DNA of 33,813 nucleotides, taken from assembly GCA_028695945.1 (NCBI GenBank), contig JAQVIB010000002.1, positions 1 to 33,813 of the forward strand. The letters are read 5' to 3'. The number at the start of each line of letters is the position of its first letter. Position 1 is the stretch's first letter. Source of the stretch: Lachnospiraceae bacterium. GTDB lineage: Bacteria; Bacillota; Clostridia; Lachnospirales; Anaerotignaceae. The notes beneath the pieces were generated by a model. It was given only the letters and a program-made list of their open reading frames with translations. It made no database searches and was not told the origin of the DNA. Shown here piece after piece: positions 1 through 7,998 of the stretch. Position numbers and translations under genes: made by a program.

Positions 1-807
1 AAGGCTTGCTGACGGAAGCATGCCAATTGAACCTGTTATCTGGCTTGCTTCATCGGATAAAATATCACCAAAAATGTTAGATGTAACAATTACATCAAAA
101 TGTTTTGGGTTACGTACTAACTGCATTGCGGCATTATCTACATACATATGGTCAAGTATAACCTCAGGATAATCTTTAGCCACCTCAATTACAACTTTTC
201 TCCATAAACGTGAGGTTTCCAAAACGTTAGCTTTATCCACACTTGTAAGGCGTTTATCTCTGCTCATAGCCGCCTCAAAGGCAACCTTTGCAATTCTCCT
301 AATTTCTGTTTCACTGTAGGCCTCTGTATCGTAAGCCTCTGTTCCATATTTCCCATCTCTGTATCCACGGTCACCAAAATATATACCGCCTGTAAGCTCA
401 CGCACAATAAGTATATCAAGGCTGTCGCCAACTATTTCCTTTTTAATAGGTGACGCGTCGCTTAAGGCGTTATGTATAATGGCAGGGCGAAGATTTGCGT
501 AAAGTCCAAGCTGTTCTCTTAGACCTAAAAGTGCCCTTTCTGGACGTTGGTCACCTGGAACATTGTCCCACTTAGGGCCGCCAACCGCACCTAAAATAAC
601 AGAATCAGAATCTTTACATACTTCAACAGTTTCTTTTGGTAAACATTCTCCACAGGCATCAATGGCATTTCCGCCTGCCAAAACCTCTGTAAAATTAAAT
701 TTATGCTGAAATTTTTCGCCTATTACTTCAAGCACCTTTAATGCCTCATCTACTATTTCAGGGCCTATTCCATCGCCCTTAATTACCGCTAAATTAAAGC
801 TTGCCAT
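1..807 (-). CDS. leuB: 3-isopropylmalate dehydrogenase, 3' end outside the window
   Basis: Third step of leucine synthesis: NAD-dependent oxidative decarboxylation of 3-isopropylmalate to 2-oxoisocaproate, in the cytoplasm. The N-terminal 269 codons are visible out of about 355 in the family. The nucleotide/start motif AVIKGDGIGPEIV is near residue 7, LGAVGGPKWD follows at about 70, the substrate-binding segment IVRELTGGIYFG is near 130, and SVDKANVLETSRLWR near 180. The segment DHMYVDNAAMQLV carries the metal- and substrate-binding aspartate. The ATG at 805-807 has AGGAGG about 7 bases upstream. It lies 41 bases downstream of leuD and is the last visible gene of the T-box-controlled leu operon. 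The frame is intact to the window edge. Identification is very secure. Confidence 0.96.
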   Translation of the reverse strand, partial: MASFNLAVIKGDGIGPEIVDEALKVLEVIGEKFQHKFNFTEVLAGGNAIDACGECLPKETVEVCKDSDSVILGAVGGPKWDNVPGDQRPERALLGLREQLGLYANLRPAIIHNALSDASPIKKEIVGDSLDILIVRELTGGIYFGDRGYRDGKYGTEAYDTEAYSETEIRRIAKVAFEAAMSRDKRLTSVDKANVLETSRLWRKVVIEVAKDYPEVILDHMYVDNAAMQLVRNPKHFDVIVTSNIFGDILSDEASQITGSIGMLPSASL

Positions 808-848
808 TGTTTTTCCTCCTATATCGAATCAACACTTGGATGAACTTG

Positions 849-1340
849 TTAACCAATTTTACTGCTTGTATATTTAACCAAGCCGCCCTCTGCCATTATC
901 TTTTGCATAAACTCTGGAAAAGGCTCTGACTTATAGGTTTTTCCTGTTGTAACATTAGTAATAACACCTGTTGTGAAATCAACACTAACCTCATCATCTG
1001 CTTTAATGTCGTTTGCCGCTTCTTCACATTCTAAAATTGGCAACCCAATATTAATTGCATTGCGGTAGAAAATACGAGCAAATGTTGAAGCAATAACACA
1101 ACTGATACCTGCACATTTTATAGCAAGAGGTGCATGTTCACGAGATGAGCCACAGCCAAAATTTTTAGTTGCAACAATAATATCGCCTTTTTTAGCCTTG
1201 TTTACAAAGTCTGCGTCAATATCAATCATACAATATTTTGCAAGCTCTTCACCGCTGGATACATTAAGGTATCTTGCTGGTATAATTACGTCTGTATCCA
1301 CGTTATCGCCATATTTAAAAACTCTTCCCTTTGCCTCCAT
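849..1340 (-). CDS. leuD: 3-isopropylmalate dehydratase small subunit
   Basis: Small (swivel-domain) subunit that pairs with LeuC to isomerise 2-isopropylmalate to 3-isopropylmalate. At 163 residues it is the short archaeal/clostridial type rather than the ~200-residue enterobacterial type. It shows the early GDNVDTDVIIPARYL segment (residues 11-25) and the substrate-loop motif GCGSSREHAPLAIKCAG (about 62-78). The start ATG (1338-1340) overlaps the last base region of the leuC stop (TAATG arrangement), so translation is probably coupled and stoichiometric with LeuC. leuB follows after 41 bases. Confidence 0.95.
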   Translation of the reverse strand: MEAKGRVFKYGDNVDTDVIIPARYLNVSSGEELAKYCMIDIDADFVNKAKKGDIIVATKNFGCGSSREHAPLAIKCAGISCVIASTFARIFYRNAINIGLPILECEEAANDIKADDEVSVDFTTGVITNVTTGKTYKSEPFPEFMQKIMAEGGLVKYTSSKIG

Positions 1341-2620
1341 TAGTTCATACCTCCTGTAATTTTTTCTGGGTCTGCAATATATCCAACCAGTGCCGATGCC
1401 GCTGCAACAGCTGGGCTTGCAAGGTAAACTTCGCTTTCTGTATGTCCCATTCTGCCTACAAAGTTACGGTTAGTTGTAGAAATTGCCCTTTCTCCTTCAG
1501 CAAGTATACCCATATGTCCGCCAAGGCATGGTCCGCATGTTGGGGTAGAGAAAATTGCACCTGCTTTAATAATATCTTCTGCATATCCAAGCTTAATACA
1601 ATCCAAATAAATCTGCTGTGTTGCAGGAATTACAATGGTTCTTACACGCTTGTGTACCTTTTTGCCTCTTAAAATGTCTGCGGCAATTTTCATATCCTCT
1701 AAACGTCCGTTTGTACATGAGCCAATAACTGCTTGGTCCAGAACAACTTTAAGACTTTCTGCTTCATCAATTGTTTTTGTGTTATCTGGCAAATGTGGGA
1801 AAGAAATGGTAGGACGTAATGTGCTTAAATCAATTGTAATAACCTCATCATACTCTGCGTCCTCATCAGCCTCAAATATTTTATATTTCTTTGTTGTGTG
1901 GTCATTTTCATATGCAATAGTTTTGTCATCTACAGGGAAAATGCCGTTTTTAGCACCCGCTTCAATTGCCATATTTGCCATAGCAAATCTATCATCCATA
2001 GAAAGATGGCTAATACCATCACCAACAAACTCCATAGATTTATATAACGCACCATCAACACCAATTTTTCCTATTATGTGTAAAATAATGTCCTTACCAC
2101 TAATCCATTTAGCTGGCTTACCAGTAAGTACAAATTTAATTGCACTAGGCACTTTAAACCACGCTTCACCTGTTGCCATGCCAATTGCCATATCTGTAGA
2201 GCCAACACCTGTAGAAAAGGCTCCTAATGCACCATATGTACATGTATGGCTGTCTGCACCTATAATAACTTCTCCTGGTGCAACAATACCCTTTTCAGGA
2301 AGAAGTGCATGTTCAATACCCATTTCGCCAACATCATAAAAATGCTTTATGTCCTTTTCCCATGCAAATTCTCTGCTACACTTGCACTGCTGTGCCGCTT
2401 TAATATCCTTGTTTGGTGTAAAATGGTCTAATACAATTACTACTTTTTCTTTGTCAAAAACCTCTGTAGCCCCTGTTTTTTTAAATTCTGGTATTGCTAC
2501 AGCAGTTGTAATGTCGTTGCCCATAACTATATCCAGCTTTGCCTGTATCAATTGCCCTGCTTTAACGCTTTCTAAGCCAGCGTGTGCCGCCAGTATTTTT
2601 TGTGTCATTGTCATTCCCAT
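1340..2620 (-). CDS. leuC: 3-isopropylmalate dehydratase large subunit
   Basis: Large [4Fe-4S] subunit of isopropylmalate isomerase, aconitase superfamily. Cluster-ligand regions are visible as GSCTNGR and as TPTCGPCLGGHMG, and GADSHTCTYGALG is also present. The open frame extends 35 codons further upstream. I chose the ATG at 2618-2620 (protein starts MGMTMTQKILAAHAG) because it matches the family N-terminus and has AGGAGG about 9 bases upstream. The longer version would translate part of the hairpin island. The product is then 426 residues, normal for the archaeal/clostridial LeuC class that pairs with a short LeuD. The stop overlaps leuD. Its leader (2621-2920) is unusual and described separately. 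Confidence 0.95.
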   Translation of the reverse strand: MGMTMTQKILAAHAGLESVKAGQLIQAKLDIVMGNDITTAVAIPEFKKTGATEVFDKEKVVIVLDHFTPNKDIKAAQQCKCSREFAWEKDIKHFYDVGEMGIEHALLPEKGIVAPGEVIIGADSHTCTYGALGAFSTGVGSTDMAIGMATGEAWFKVPSAIKFVLTGKPAKWISGKDIILHIIGKIGVDGALYKSMEFVGDGISHLSMDDRFAMANMAIEAGAKNGIFPVDDKTIAYENDHTTKKYKIFEADEDAEYDEVITIDLSTLRPTISFPHLPDNTKTIDEAESLKVVLDQAVIGSCTNGRLEDMKIAADILRGKKVHKRVRTIVIPATQQIYLDCIKLGYAEDIIKAGAIFSTPTCGPCLGGHMGILAEGERAISTTNRNFVGRMGHTESEVYLASPAVAAASALVGYIADPEKITGGMN

Positions 2621-2920
2621 TTTATTTTCCTCCTTCAGATATTGATTGGAACATCGTTCCAATCCTTGTGTCGATAAAGTTAAAACCTTGAGGGCTCTGC
2701 CCTCAAACACCCACAAGGGTTTCACCGGTCAGCACTTTGCGACCCAAAGCTGTCCTGCGGACAGATGGCATGTCTTTGCCATTGCATAATTGACCAATCT
2801 AAAACCGCATCTCATGCGGTTTTAATAAAGTTTTTGGTCTTGCTTTTTTCAAAAAGCAAGTGGGTTTGGGCAACGCCCAAGGTTTGTCTCCAGTATGTTT
2901 GAAATCAGTTCCAGTAACAA
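2621..2920. repeat. Island of short hairpins between leuA and leuC
   Basis: This 300-base gap inside the leu operon holds no gene but at least seven short inverted repeats, some abutting. They are ATTGGAAC/GTTCCAAT (2645-2663), TTGAGGGC/GCCCTCAA (2688-2706), ACCC/GGGT (2709-2720), CTGTCC/GGACAG (2750-2764), ATGGCA/TGCCAT (2765-2782), AAAACCGCAT/ATGCGGTTTT (2801-2823), CTTGCTTTTT/AAAAAGCAAG (2839-2860) and TTGGGC/GCCCAA (2866-2880). The distal part (about 2819-2894) has a second copy at 21386-21460. Similar palindromic intergenic repeats are common in Clostridia. Whether this island attenuates, stabilises or processes the leu mRNA cannot be told from sequence. The 2801-2823 hairpin is followed by Ts on the plus strand. 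Confidence 0.8.
2819..2894 (+). repeat. Dispersed ~75-bp palindromic repeat, copy A
   Basis: The unit reads TTTTAATAAA, a T-rich stretch, a CTTGC/GCAAG hairpin, TGGGTTTGGGCAACGCCCA, then GGTTTGT and CAGT. Copy B at 21386-21460 on the minus strand matches it almost base for base along the full length. The first hairpin stem differs by a compensatory pair (CTTGC/GCAAG here, CTCGC/GCGAG there), so the stem is kept. No ORF lies within it. Confidence 0.85.
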
Positions 2921-4579
2921 CTAATCTATAATTTTATTTACGGCACTAACTACCGCCCTAAGTGATGACTTTATAATATTGCTTGATGTTCCTGCACCGA
3001 AACCAACCTTTCCTTTTCCATCAGAAACCTGCACATAAGAAATGGCTCTTGCTTTTGTTCCATATTCCATAGAATGTTCACGGTAATCATTAATTTCAAG
3101 TTTAACCTCAAAATGTTTTTCCAATGCATGTGTAAAAGCGTCAATAATACCATTACCCATGCCACAAATTGTTAATGGCTGTCTGTGATAAGTAATCTCT
3201 GCCTCAACAGTAACCTCTTCGTCATCACTCTTATTAATTTCTCTATATTTCTCAATTGAAATTGGGTTTCTTCCGTCAACATAAGTGTCGAAGAATACAT
3301 TTCTTATAGCACTTGGTGAAACGTCCGTATGGCTTCTATCCGAAAGCTTAGTAATAACAATACTGAAATCCTGCTGAAAAGCTCTTGGTAAAAACATTCC
3401 GTAGTTTTGCTCCAACACAAATGCTACTCCACCCTTTCCAGACTGGCTGTTAATTCTAACAATAGGGTCGTAAGTTCTGCCAACATCCATAGGGTCAATT
3501 GGTAAATAAGGTACTTCCCAATGATCTGGATGGTCTTTCATTCTGTCCATTCCCTTTCTTATTGCATCTTGATGTGAACCCGAGAAAGCTGTATAAACTA
3601 AAGCCCCTGCATATGGATGCCTTGGGTGTACTGCAAGCCTTGTTGTTCTTTCGTAAATTTCAACTGCGGCATCTATATCACTGAAATCCAGTTCTGGGTC
3701 AATGCCCTGAGAGAAAATATTCATTGCAACCGCCATAATATCGGTATTTCCCGTTCTTTCTCCGTTTCCAAATAAAGTTCCCTCAACCCTGTCTGCTCCT
3801 GCCATAATTGCGAGCTCTGTTGCCGCTACGGCAGTGCCTCTATCGTTATGTGCATGAAGGCTGACGATAAGGTTTTCTCTGTTTCTAAGCTTACTGCACT
3901 GGTATTCAATTTGGTCTGCATATATATTTGCTGTTGCCATTTCCACCGTAGATGGAAGATTGATAATAAGCTTCTTTTTTGCAGTTGGTTTAATAACATC
4001 AATTACAGCATTACAAATTTCAACTGCGTAATCCATTTCTGTTCCCGTAAAGCTTTCTGGTGAATATTGAAAAAAGAAATCTGTTTCAGGAATTTTTTCT
4101 GCTTCAGAAATTAAAAGCTTTGCACCCTCAACCGCAAGTGCAGTTGTCTGCTCCATGCTATTCCCAAAAACAACATCTCTTTGCAATGTTGAAGTTGAAT
4201 TGTAAAGGTGAACGATTGCTTTTTTTGCACCCCTTAACGCCTGAAAAGTTTTCTTAATAATTTCCGGACGGCTTTGTGTAAGCACCTGCACCACAACATC
4301 ATCAGGAATTAAGTTTTCATCAATAAGCTTTCTTGCAAACTCAAACTCTGTATCACTTGCCGCAGGAAAACCAATTTCAATTTCTTTAAAACCTATTTTA
4401 ACCAAATAGTTGAAAAACTCCATTTTTTCATCAAGACTCATAGGTATTTCAAGGCTTTGGTTACCATCTCTAAGGTCTACACTACACCAGATAGGTGCTT
4501 TTGTAATAACAGCACTTGGCCATTTTCTATTAGGCATATTCATTGTTGGGTATTGACGGTATTTTGTATAGTTCATCAT
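2921..4579 (-). CDS. leuA: 2-isopropylmalate synthase, long (yeast/actinobacterial-type) form
   Basis: Condenses acetyl-CoA with 2-oxoisovalerate, the committed and normally leucine-inhibited step of leucine synthesis. The 552-residue protein opens with the N-terminal extension typical of the long class (YRQYPTMNMPNRKWPS), then the TIM-barrel start DLRDGNQSL at residues 35-43. The metal-binding SLHAHNDRG motif is near 240 and GNGERTGNTD is near 275. The C-terminal LeuA allosteric dimer domain covers roughly 420-552 (GNGIIDAFTHALE, SYVQVSDGKGKVGFGAG). The start ATG (4577-4579) has an AAGGAG site about 11 bases upstream; a second ATG follows immediately. It is first in the leu operon behind a leucine T-box. 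The class resembles yeast LEU4 and actinobacterial LeuA rather than E. coli LeuA. Confidence 0.95.
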   Translation of the reverse strand: MMNYTKYRQYPTMNMPNRKWPSAVITKAPIWCSVDLRDGNQSLEIPMSLDEKMEFFNYLVKIGFKEIEIGFPAASDTEFEFARKLIDENLIPDDVVVQVLTQSRPEIIKKTFQALRGAKKAIVHLYNSTSTLQRDVVFGNSMEQTTALAVEGAKLLISEAEKIPETDFFFQYSPESFTGTEMDYAVEICNAVIDVIKPTAKKKLIINLPSTVEMATANIYADQIEYQCSKLRNRENLIVSLHAHNDRGTAVAATELAIMAGADRVEGTLFGNGERTGNTDIMAVAMNIFSQGIDPELDFSDIDAAVEIYERTTRLAVHPRHPYAGALVYTAFSGSHQDAIRKGMDRMKDHPDHWEVPYLPIDPMDVGRTYDPIVRINSQSGKGGVAFVLEQNYGMFLPRAFQQDFSIVITKLSDRSHTDVSPSAIRNVFFDTYVDGRNPISIEKYREINKSDDEEVTVEAEITYHRQPLTICGMGNGIIDAFTHALEKHFEVKLEINDYREHSMEYGTKARAISYVQVSDGKGKVGFGAGTSSNIIKSSLRAVVSAVNKIID

Positions 4580-4633
4580 AATTTTTTGCTCCTTCTCATT
4601 TAGTTATTCTATGTATTTCTTCAAATTTGAAAT

Positions 4634-4673
4634 AAAAAAAGCCCTTCGTCTCCTATAATAGAGACGAAGGGCA
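4634..4673 (-). terminator. T-box terminator hairpin
   Basis: GCCCTTCGTCTC pairs with GAGACGAAGGGC (4641-4672) and a run of seven Ts follows on the minus strand (4634-4640). The left arm on the transcript lies just after the T-box, as expected for the competing terminator/antiterminator pair. Confidence 0.93.
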
Positions 4674-4925
4674 TAACCTCCGTGGTACCACTCTCATTTG
4701 TTCCCAAAGGGAACACACTTAATACGGATACAGGCAGTAAACCTAATCAGTTCTGCTGTATATCCTGTCATTATAACGGTTGACCTCCGATTCCACCTAT
4801 TAACATTCTAAAATGGTTGTTTTTTCAGCGAATCACTCCAAGGCGAGTTCAATTTCTCTCGTATTACTGCCTCGCACCACACGGCAGCTCTCTGAAAATC
4901 TTAAGAAATTTACTATTCCTCTTCA
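4634..4925 (-). promoter_or_regulatory. Leucine T-box riboswitch controlling leuA
   Basis: On the minus strand the leader contains the hallmark T-box GTGGTACCACGGAGGT (4676-4691). A stem I region with AGAGAG and GGTGCGAGGCAG precedes it. The specifier loop reads GAACTCGCC, so the specifier codon is CUC (Leu) at 4845-4847. The leader ends in an intrinsic terminator. In this family uncharged tRNA pairs with the specifier and the T-box and blocks the terminator, so leu genes are read when leucine is scarce. The Leu codon agrees with the gene controlled. Confidence 0.95.
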
Positions 4926-4962
4926 CAGTGTTATTAAAACTATTCAATTGATGTTGAAAACT

Positions 4963-4991
4963 AATCTATCACACTTGTGCCGTGTTGTCAA
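4963..4991 (-). promoter_or_regulatory. Sigma-A type promoter of the leu operon
   Basis: On the minus strand TTGACA (4986-4991), a 17-base spacer, then TAGATT (4963-4968), just upstream of the T-box. The -35 box lies inside the palindrome GTGTTGTCAACAC (4982-4994), which could be an operator or chance. Confidence 0.7.
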
Positions 4992-5064
4992 CACAAAATT
5001 AAATAAAATTTTCATTCTTTCTTAGCACAAAAATTTTACTTATAACCTTTTTCACACAACTATC

Positions 5065-6378
5065 CTACACCTCGGCGGCTACTGCAACTACTTCAATATC
5101 GTGCGGCTTACATCTACTTTCAGATGGTTCATTAAATGTATTTGCTTTTAGAAATCTACTTAATACAGGATACAACACAATTGATATAACTCCGCCGCAA
5201 AAACCGTTATTATAAAGATTTGCACCTCCTGCTGAAATTCCTGATTTAAGAACAGCTGAAGAATGAATAATAGCTGCAAATGTGCCTGCCACAAAACCAT
5301 AAGTACCCGCCACAGGTGCAAGGGTTGTACCAAAAAGCACTGCCATTTGAATTCCTGGAGTTGTAGGTGAATAGGTAGGGCTTATTAAACCACCAATAAA
5401 AATTCCTAACATAACAGGTATAATATTTTTAGCGTGCTTTCCGTTTGCACTAAACCCAATAATTGTGAAAATTCCACCAAGAGTAGGCCCATTCAAGTCA
5501 CCCTTAATTAAAAGCAAGTATGTTGTACAAATAATTGTGTTTACACCCATGTTTACAAGTACAGCACCAATTCCATCAAGATATGTAAAATCGTCCTTTC
5601 CTAAACCAGGTCTTTTTAGCAATGTAATATAATTTTTAAAAGCGTTATCCCTATCTGCCAAATATCCGCACAGAATGAACACAAGTGACAACATGTATAG
5701 GAAAATTCCAAACTGCATATTGTTTCCCGTTGACCAACAACCCTGATTATCAAATGAAAAATTTAAACTATGCATCACCGGTACCATTATCATTGCCAAT
5801 AAACCAACCGCAAACCCCACGTTGTAAAGATTTAAACCACGTAAAATTACGTTTGTGTGTATAGCAAGTAAAGGTATTACAAACCCTATTATAATCCCTA
5901 CAATAACAGCATAAAATACAGATAGTGGTGTTACTCCATTATGCAAATATGCAACTCCAACAATAGGCCCCAAGGATGTTGCCAAAAGACCACTCATAAG
6001 GTTTTTGCTAAATTTTTCTTTGCATATAACGCCAAGTAAATATGTTCCTAAAAGAATAAACCACATTGTATAAATATTTTTTCCAAAAAATCCAAATCCA
6101 GCCATTAACCCAACTGTTAAAATACTTCGTCCGTGCATAGGCAAGTGGTTTAGCCTCATTAAAATTGCGGAAAAAAGCGTTACTAATGCCACATTAAAAA
6201 AAGCGGCAGCCACCCCGGCAAGTGCAATGTAATCGGTGATTAATATTGCTTTACTGTAAAAAATTGCCTTCATGCCTTCTGGTATAGTGCGGTAATCCCC
6301 CAAAATGATTCCCACAATAGCTATACACACCGAAGTAAAGTACACCCAATGATAGTGTTTTCTGGATTCTCTGTCCAT
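5065..6378 (-). CDS. DUF1576 family multi-pass membrane protein
   Basis: A 437-residue integral membrane protein with about ten to eleven hydrophobic segments spread over its full length, for example VYFTSVCIAIVGIILGDY near the start and VFYAVIVGIIIGFVIPLLAI mid-protein. It resembles the DUF1576 family, which has no established function and a transporter-like look. Glycine-rich motifs such as GFGFFGKNIYTMW and GGLISPTYSPTTPGIQM suggest re-entrant or pore-lining parts, but that is inference. The ATG at 6376-6378 has AAGGGG about 10 bases upstream. It is divergent from the Ldh2-family dehydrogenase with 146 bases between them, so the pair may be co-regulated. One hypothesis is that it moves that enzyme's hydroxyacid substrate. 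Confidence 0.75.
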   Translation of the reverse strand: MDRESRKHYHWVYFTSVCIAIVGIILGDYRTIPEGMKAIFYSKAILITDYIALAGVAAAFFNVALVTLFSAILMRLNHLPMHGRSILTVGLMAGFGFFGKNIYTMWFILLGTYLLGVICKEKFSKNLMSGLLATSLGPIVGVAYLHNGVTPLSVFYAVIVGIIIGFVIPLLAIHTNVILRGLNLYNVGFAVGLLAMIMVPVMHSLNFSFDNQGCWSTGNNMQFGIFLYMLSLVFILCGYLADRDNAFKNYITLLKRPGLGKDDFTYLDGIGAVLVNMGVNTIICTTYLLLIKGDLNGPTLGGIFTIIGFSANGKHAKNIIPVMLGIFIGGLISPTYSPTTPGIQMAVLFGTTLAPVAGTYGFVAGTFAAIIHSSAVLKSGISAGGANLYNNGFCGGVISIVLYPVLSRFLKANTFNEPSESRCKPHDIEVVAVAAEV

Positions 6379-6447
6379 TTTTCAAATACCCCTTCTCTCC
6401 CTGAATTGTGTTGCACTGTTTTTTTTTTCATACAATGAATTTTTATG

Positions 6448-6476
6448 CTTACAATACTTAAATATTGTAGTATAAT
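6448..6476 (+). promoter_or_regulatory. Promoter of the Ldh2-family gene with a palindromic operator in its spacer
   Basis: CTTACA (6448-6453), a 17-base spacer and a perfect TATAAT (6471-6476). The spacer is almost filled by the palindrome TACAATACTTAAATATTGTA (6450-6469), with 7-bp perfect arms. That is a good position for a repressor to block RNA polymerase. The same site overlaps a possible weak -35 element for the divergent DUF1576 gene. Confidence 0.6.
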
Positions 6477-6524
6477 CAAGAAAGCTAGTCAACAAAATAT
6501 TAACTTTATTCAAGGAGGAATAAG

Positions 6525-7619
6525 ATGGCTTACGTTAGTATTCAATACGAAGCAATGAAAAAATTAAGCAATCATGTATTTTCTAAACTTGGCTTCACAG
6601 ATGATGAAAGCAAAATAATTACCGACGTTTTACTTATGAGTGATATGTACGGCATTGAATCCCACGGAGTTCAGCGAATGGTTCGCTACTATAACTCCAT
6701 CAAAAACGGAAGAATTCACATGGATAGTAAATGGGAAATCGTTCACGAAACTCCAATAAGTGCCGTTATAGACAACAACCACGGAACTGGACAATTAGTT
6801 GGCCACTTCGCCATGAACAAAGCTATAGAAATGGCTAAGAAAAATGGTGTTGGTCTTATTTCTGTGCGTAATTCAAACCACTACGGAATTGCTGGTTACT
6901 ATGCAAAATTAGCATGTGATGAAGGCTTAATTGGCATTTCAACTACCAACAGCGAGGCTATTATGGTACCTACAAATGGTCGTGTGGCTATGCTTGGCTC
7001 TAATCCAATTGCAATTGCAATGCCCGCTAAACCTTATGACTTTTTCTTTGATGCTTCTACAACAGTTGTAACTAGAGGCAAGGTTGAAGTTTATAACAAA
7101 AAAGGCGAACCTCTCCCTGAAGGATGGACAATTAATGCCGCTGGTCAAGCTGGCTCTGATGCTCAGGACATTCTTAAAAATATCGATGAAAAAAATGGCG
7201 GAGGCATTCTTCCACTTGGTGGTGCAACCGAAAAATTAGGCGGTCATAAAGGATATGGCTATGGAATGATAGCAGAAATTTTATCCTCTATCCTTTCACA
7301 GGGTCTTACTTCAAACCATACCCACATTGGTGCTTTAGGCGGAACTTGCCACAGCTTTATTGCCATTAACCCTAACCTTTTTGGCGACCCAGAAGCTATT
7401 AAAGCACATTTCAGCACATATTTAGAAGAACTTCGCCAGTCTCCAAAAGCAGAAGGTCAAACAAGAATTTACACCCATGGCGAAAAGGAAGTTGAAGCCT
7501 ATGCTCTTCGCCTTAAAGAAGGTTTCCCTGTAAACGAAAACACAATTAAAGAAATGAAAGTTATTTGTGACGAGTATGGAATTGATATGGAAAGCTATCT
7601 AGGCAAACTTGATATCTAA
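6525..7619 (+). CDS. Ldh2/YlbC-family malate/L-lactate-type dehydrogenase
   Basis: NAD(P)-dependent 2-hydroxyacid oxidoreductase of the Ldh2 (malate/L-lactate dehydrogenase-like) family, which is unrelated in fold to classical LDH. Family motifs visible are SDMYGIESHGVQRM (residues ~39-52), VSVRNSNHYGIAGYYA (~112-127) with the catalytic His, STTNSEAIMVPTNGR, LGSNPIAIAMPA, and GGHKGYGYGMIAEILSS near 240. At 364 residues it has the family length. AAGGAGG lies 8 bases before the ATG. Substrates in this family include malate, lactate, ureidoglycolate and sulfolactate, and the sequence alone does not choose among them. A terminator follows at 7695, so it is a single-gene unit. Confidence 0.88.
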   Translation: MAYVSIQYEAMKKLSNHVFSKLGFTDDESKIITDVLLMSDMYGIESHGVQRMVRYYNSIKNGRIHMDSKWEIVHETPISAVIDNNHGTGQLVGHFAMNKAIEMAKKNGVGLISVRNSNHYGIAGYYAKLACDEGLIGISTTNSEAIMVPTNGRVAMLGSNPIAIAMPAKPYDFFFDASTTVVTRGKVEVYNKKGEPLPEGWTINAAGQAGSDAQDILKNIDEKNGGGILPLGGATEKLGGHKGYGYGMIAEILSSILSQGLTSNHTHIGALGGTCHSFIAINPNLFGDPEAIKAHFSTYLEELRQSPKAEGQTRIYTHGEKEVEAYALRLKEGFPVNENTIKEMKVICDEYGIDMESYLGKLDI

Positions 7620-7694
7620 AAAAACGAATAATATTTAATTTTTTATCTACTTTAACACCGCAATTTTTTTGCCCATAGTAGGTCGAATAAGATG

Positions 7695-7738
7695 AAAAAA
7701 CAAAGTGTATATTTAAACACTTTGTTTTTTTTGGTCTT
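7695..7738 (+). terminator. Intrinsic terminator after the Ldh2-family gene
   Basis: AAAAAACAAAGTGT pairs with ACACTTTGTTTTTT (7695-7730), followed by more Ts. The symmetric A/T flanks would let it work on both strands. Confidence 0.85.
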
Positions 7739-7858
7739 AAAATATATTTTGAATACCATCCATAGTTACTGTTCTTAATTATTTAAATTTAATTGACTTA
7801 ATAAAGATATTTTGTCAAATAATATAGCTGTTAATCTAATTAAGTAATTCTATGTTCA

Positions 7859-7887
7859 TTGACATTTTTGCTTAAATGTGTTACATT
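7859..7887 (+). promoter_or_regulatory. Sigma-A type promoter of the betaine ABC operon
   Basis: Consensus TTGACA (7859-7864), a 17-base spacer and TACATT (7882-7887). About 110 bases of leader follow, containing a CAACTTTA/TAAAGTTG inverted repeat (7898-7921). The rest of the 7739-7998 gap shows nothing else I can support. Confidence 0.6.
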
Positions 7888-7998
7888 TACAAAGTGACAA
7901 CTTTAATTTTTCATAAAGTTGCTTGTTTGTATGCTGCATCACACATGTTACAAATATTTATTTACTTTAATAGAGCGAAGGGAGGTTATTAAATATAT

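Noticed and set aside
2621..2725. A 35-codon N-terminal extension of LeuC
   Set aside because: The extension would translate hairpin-island sequence. The family N-terminus and a strong AGGAGG both place the start at 2620.
4813..5025. Plus-strand open frame of about 70 codons opposite the leuA leader
   Set aside because: It lies antisense to the T-box stem I and promoter, has no ribosome site, and its composition follows the structured RNA rather than a protein.
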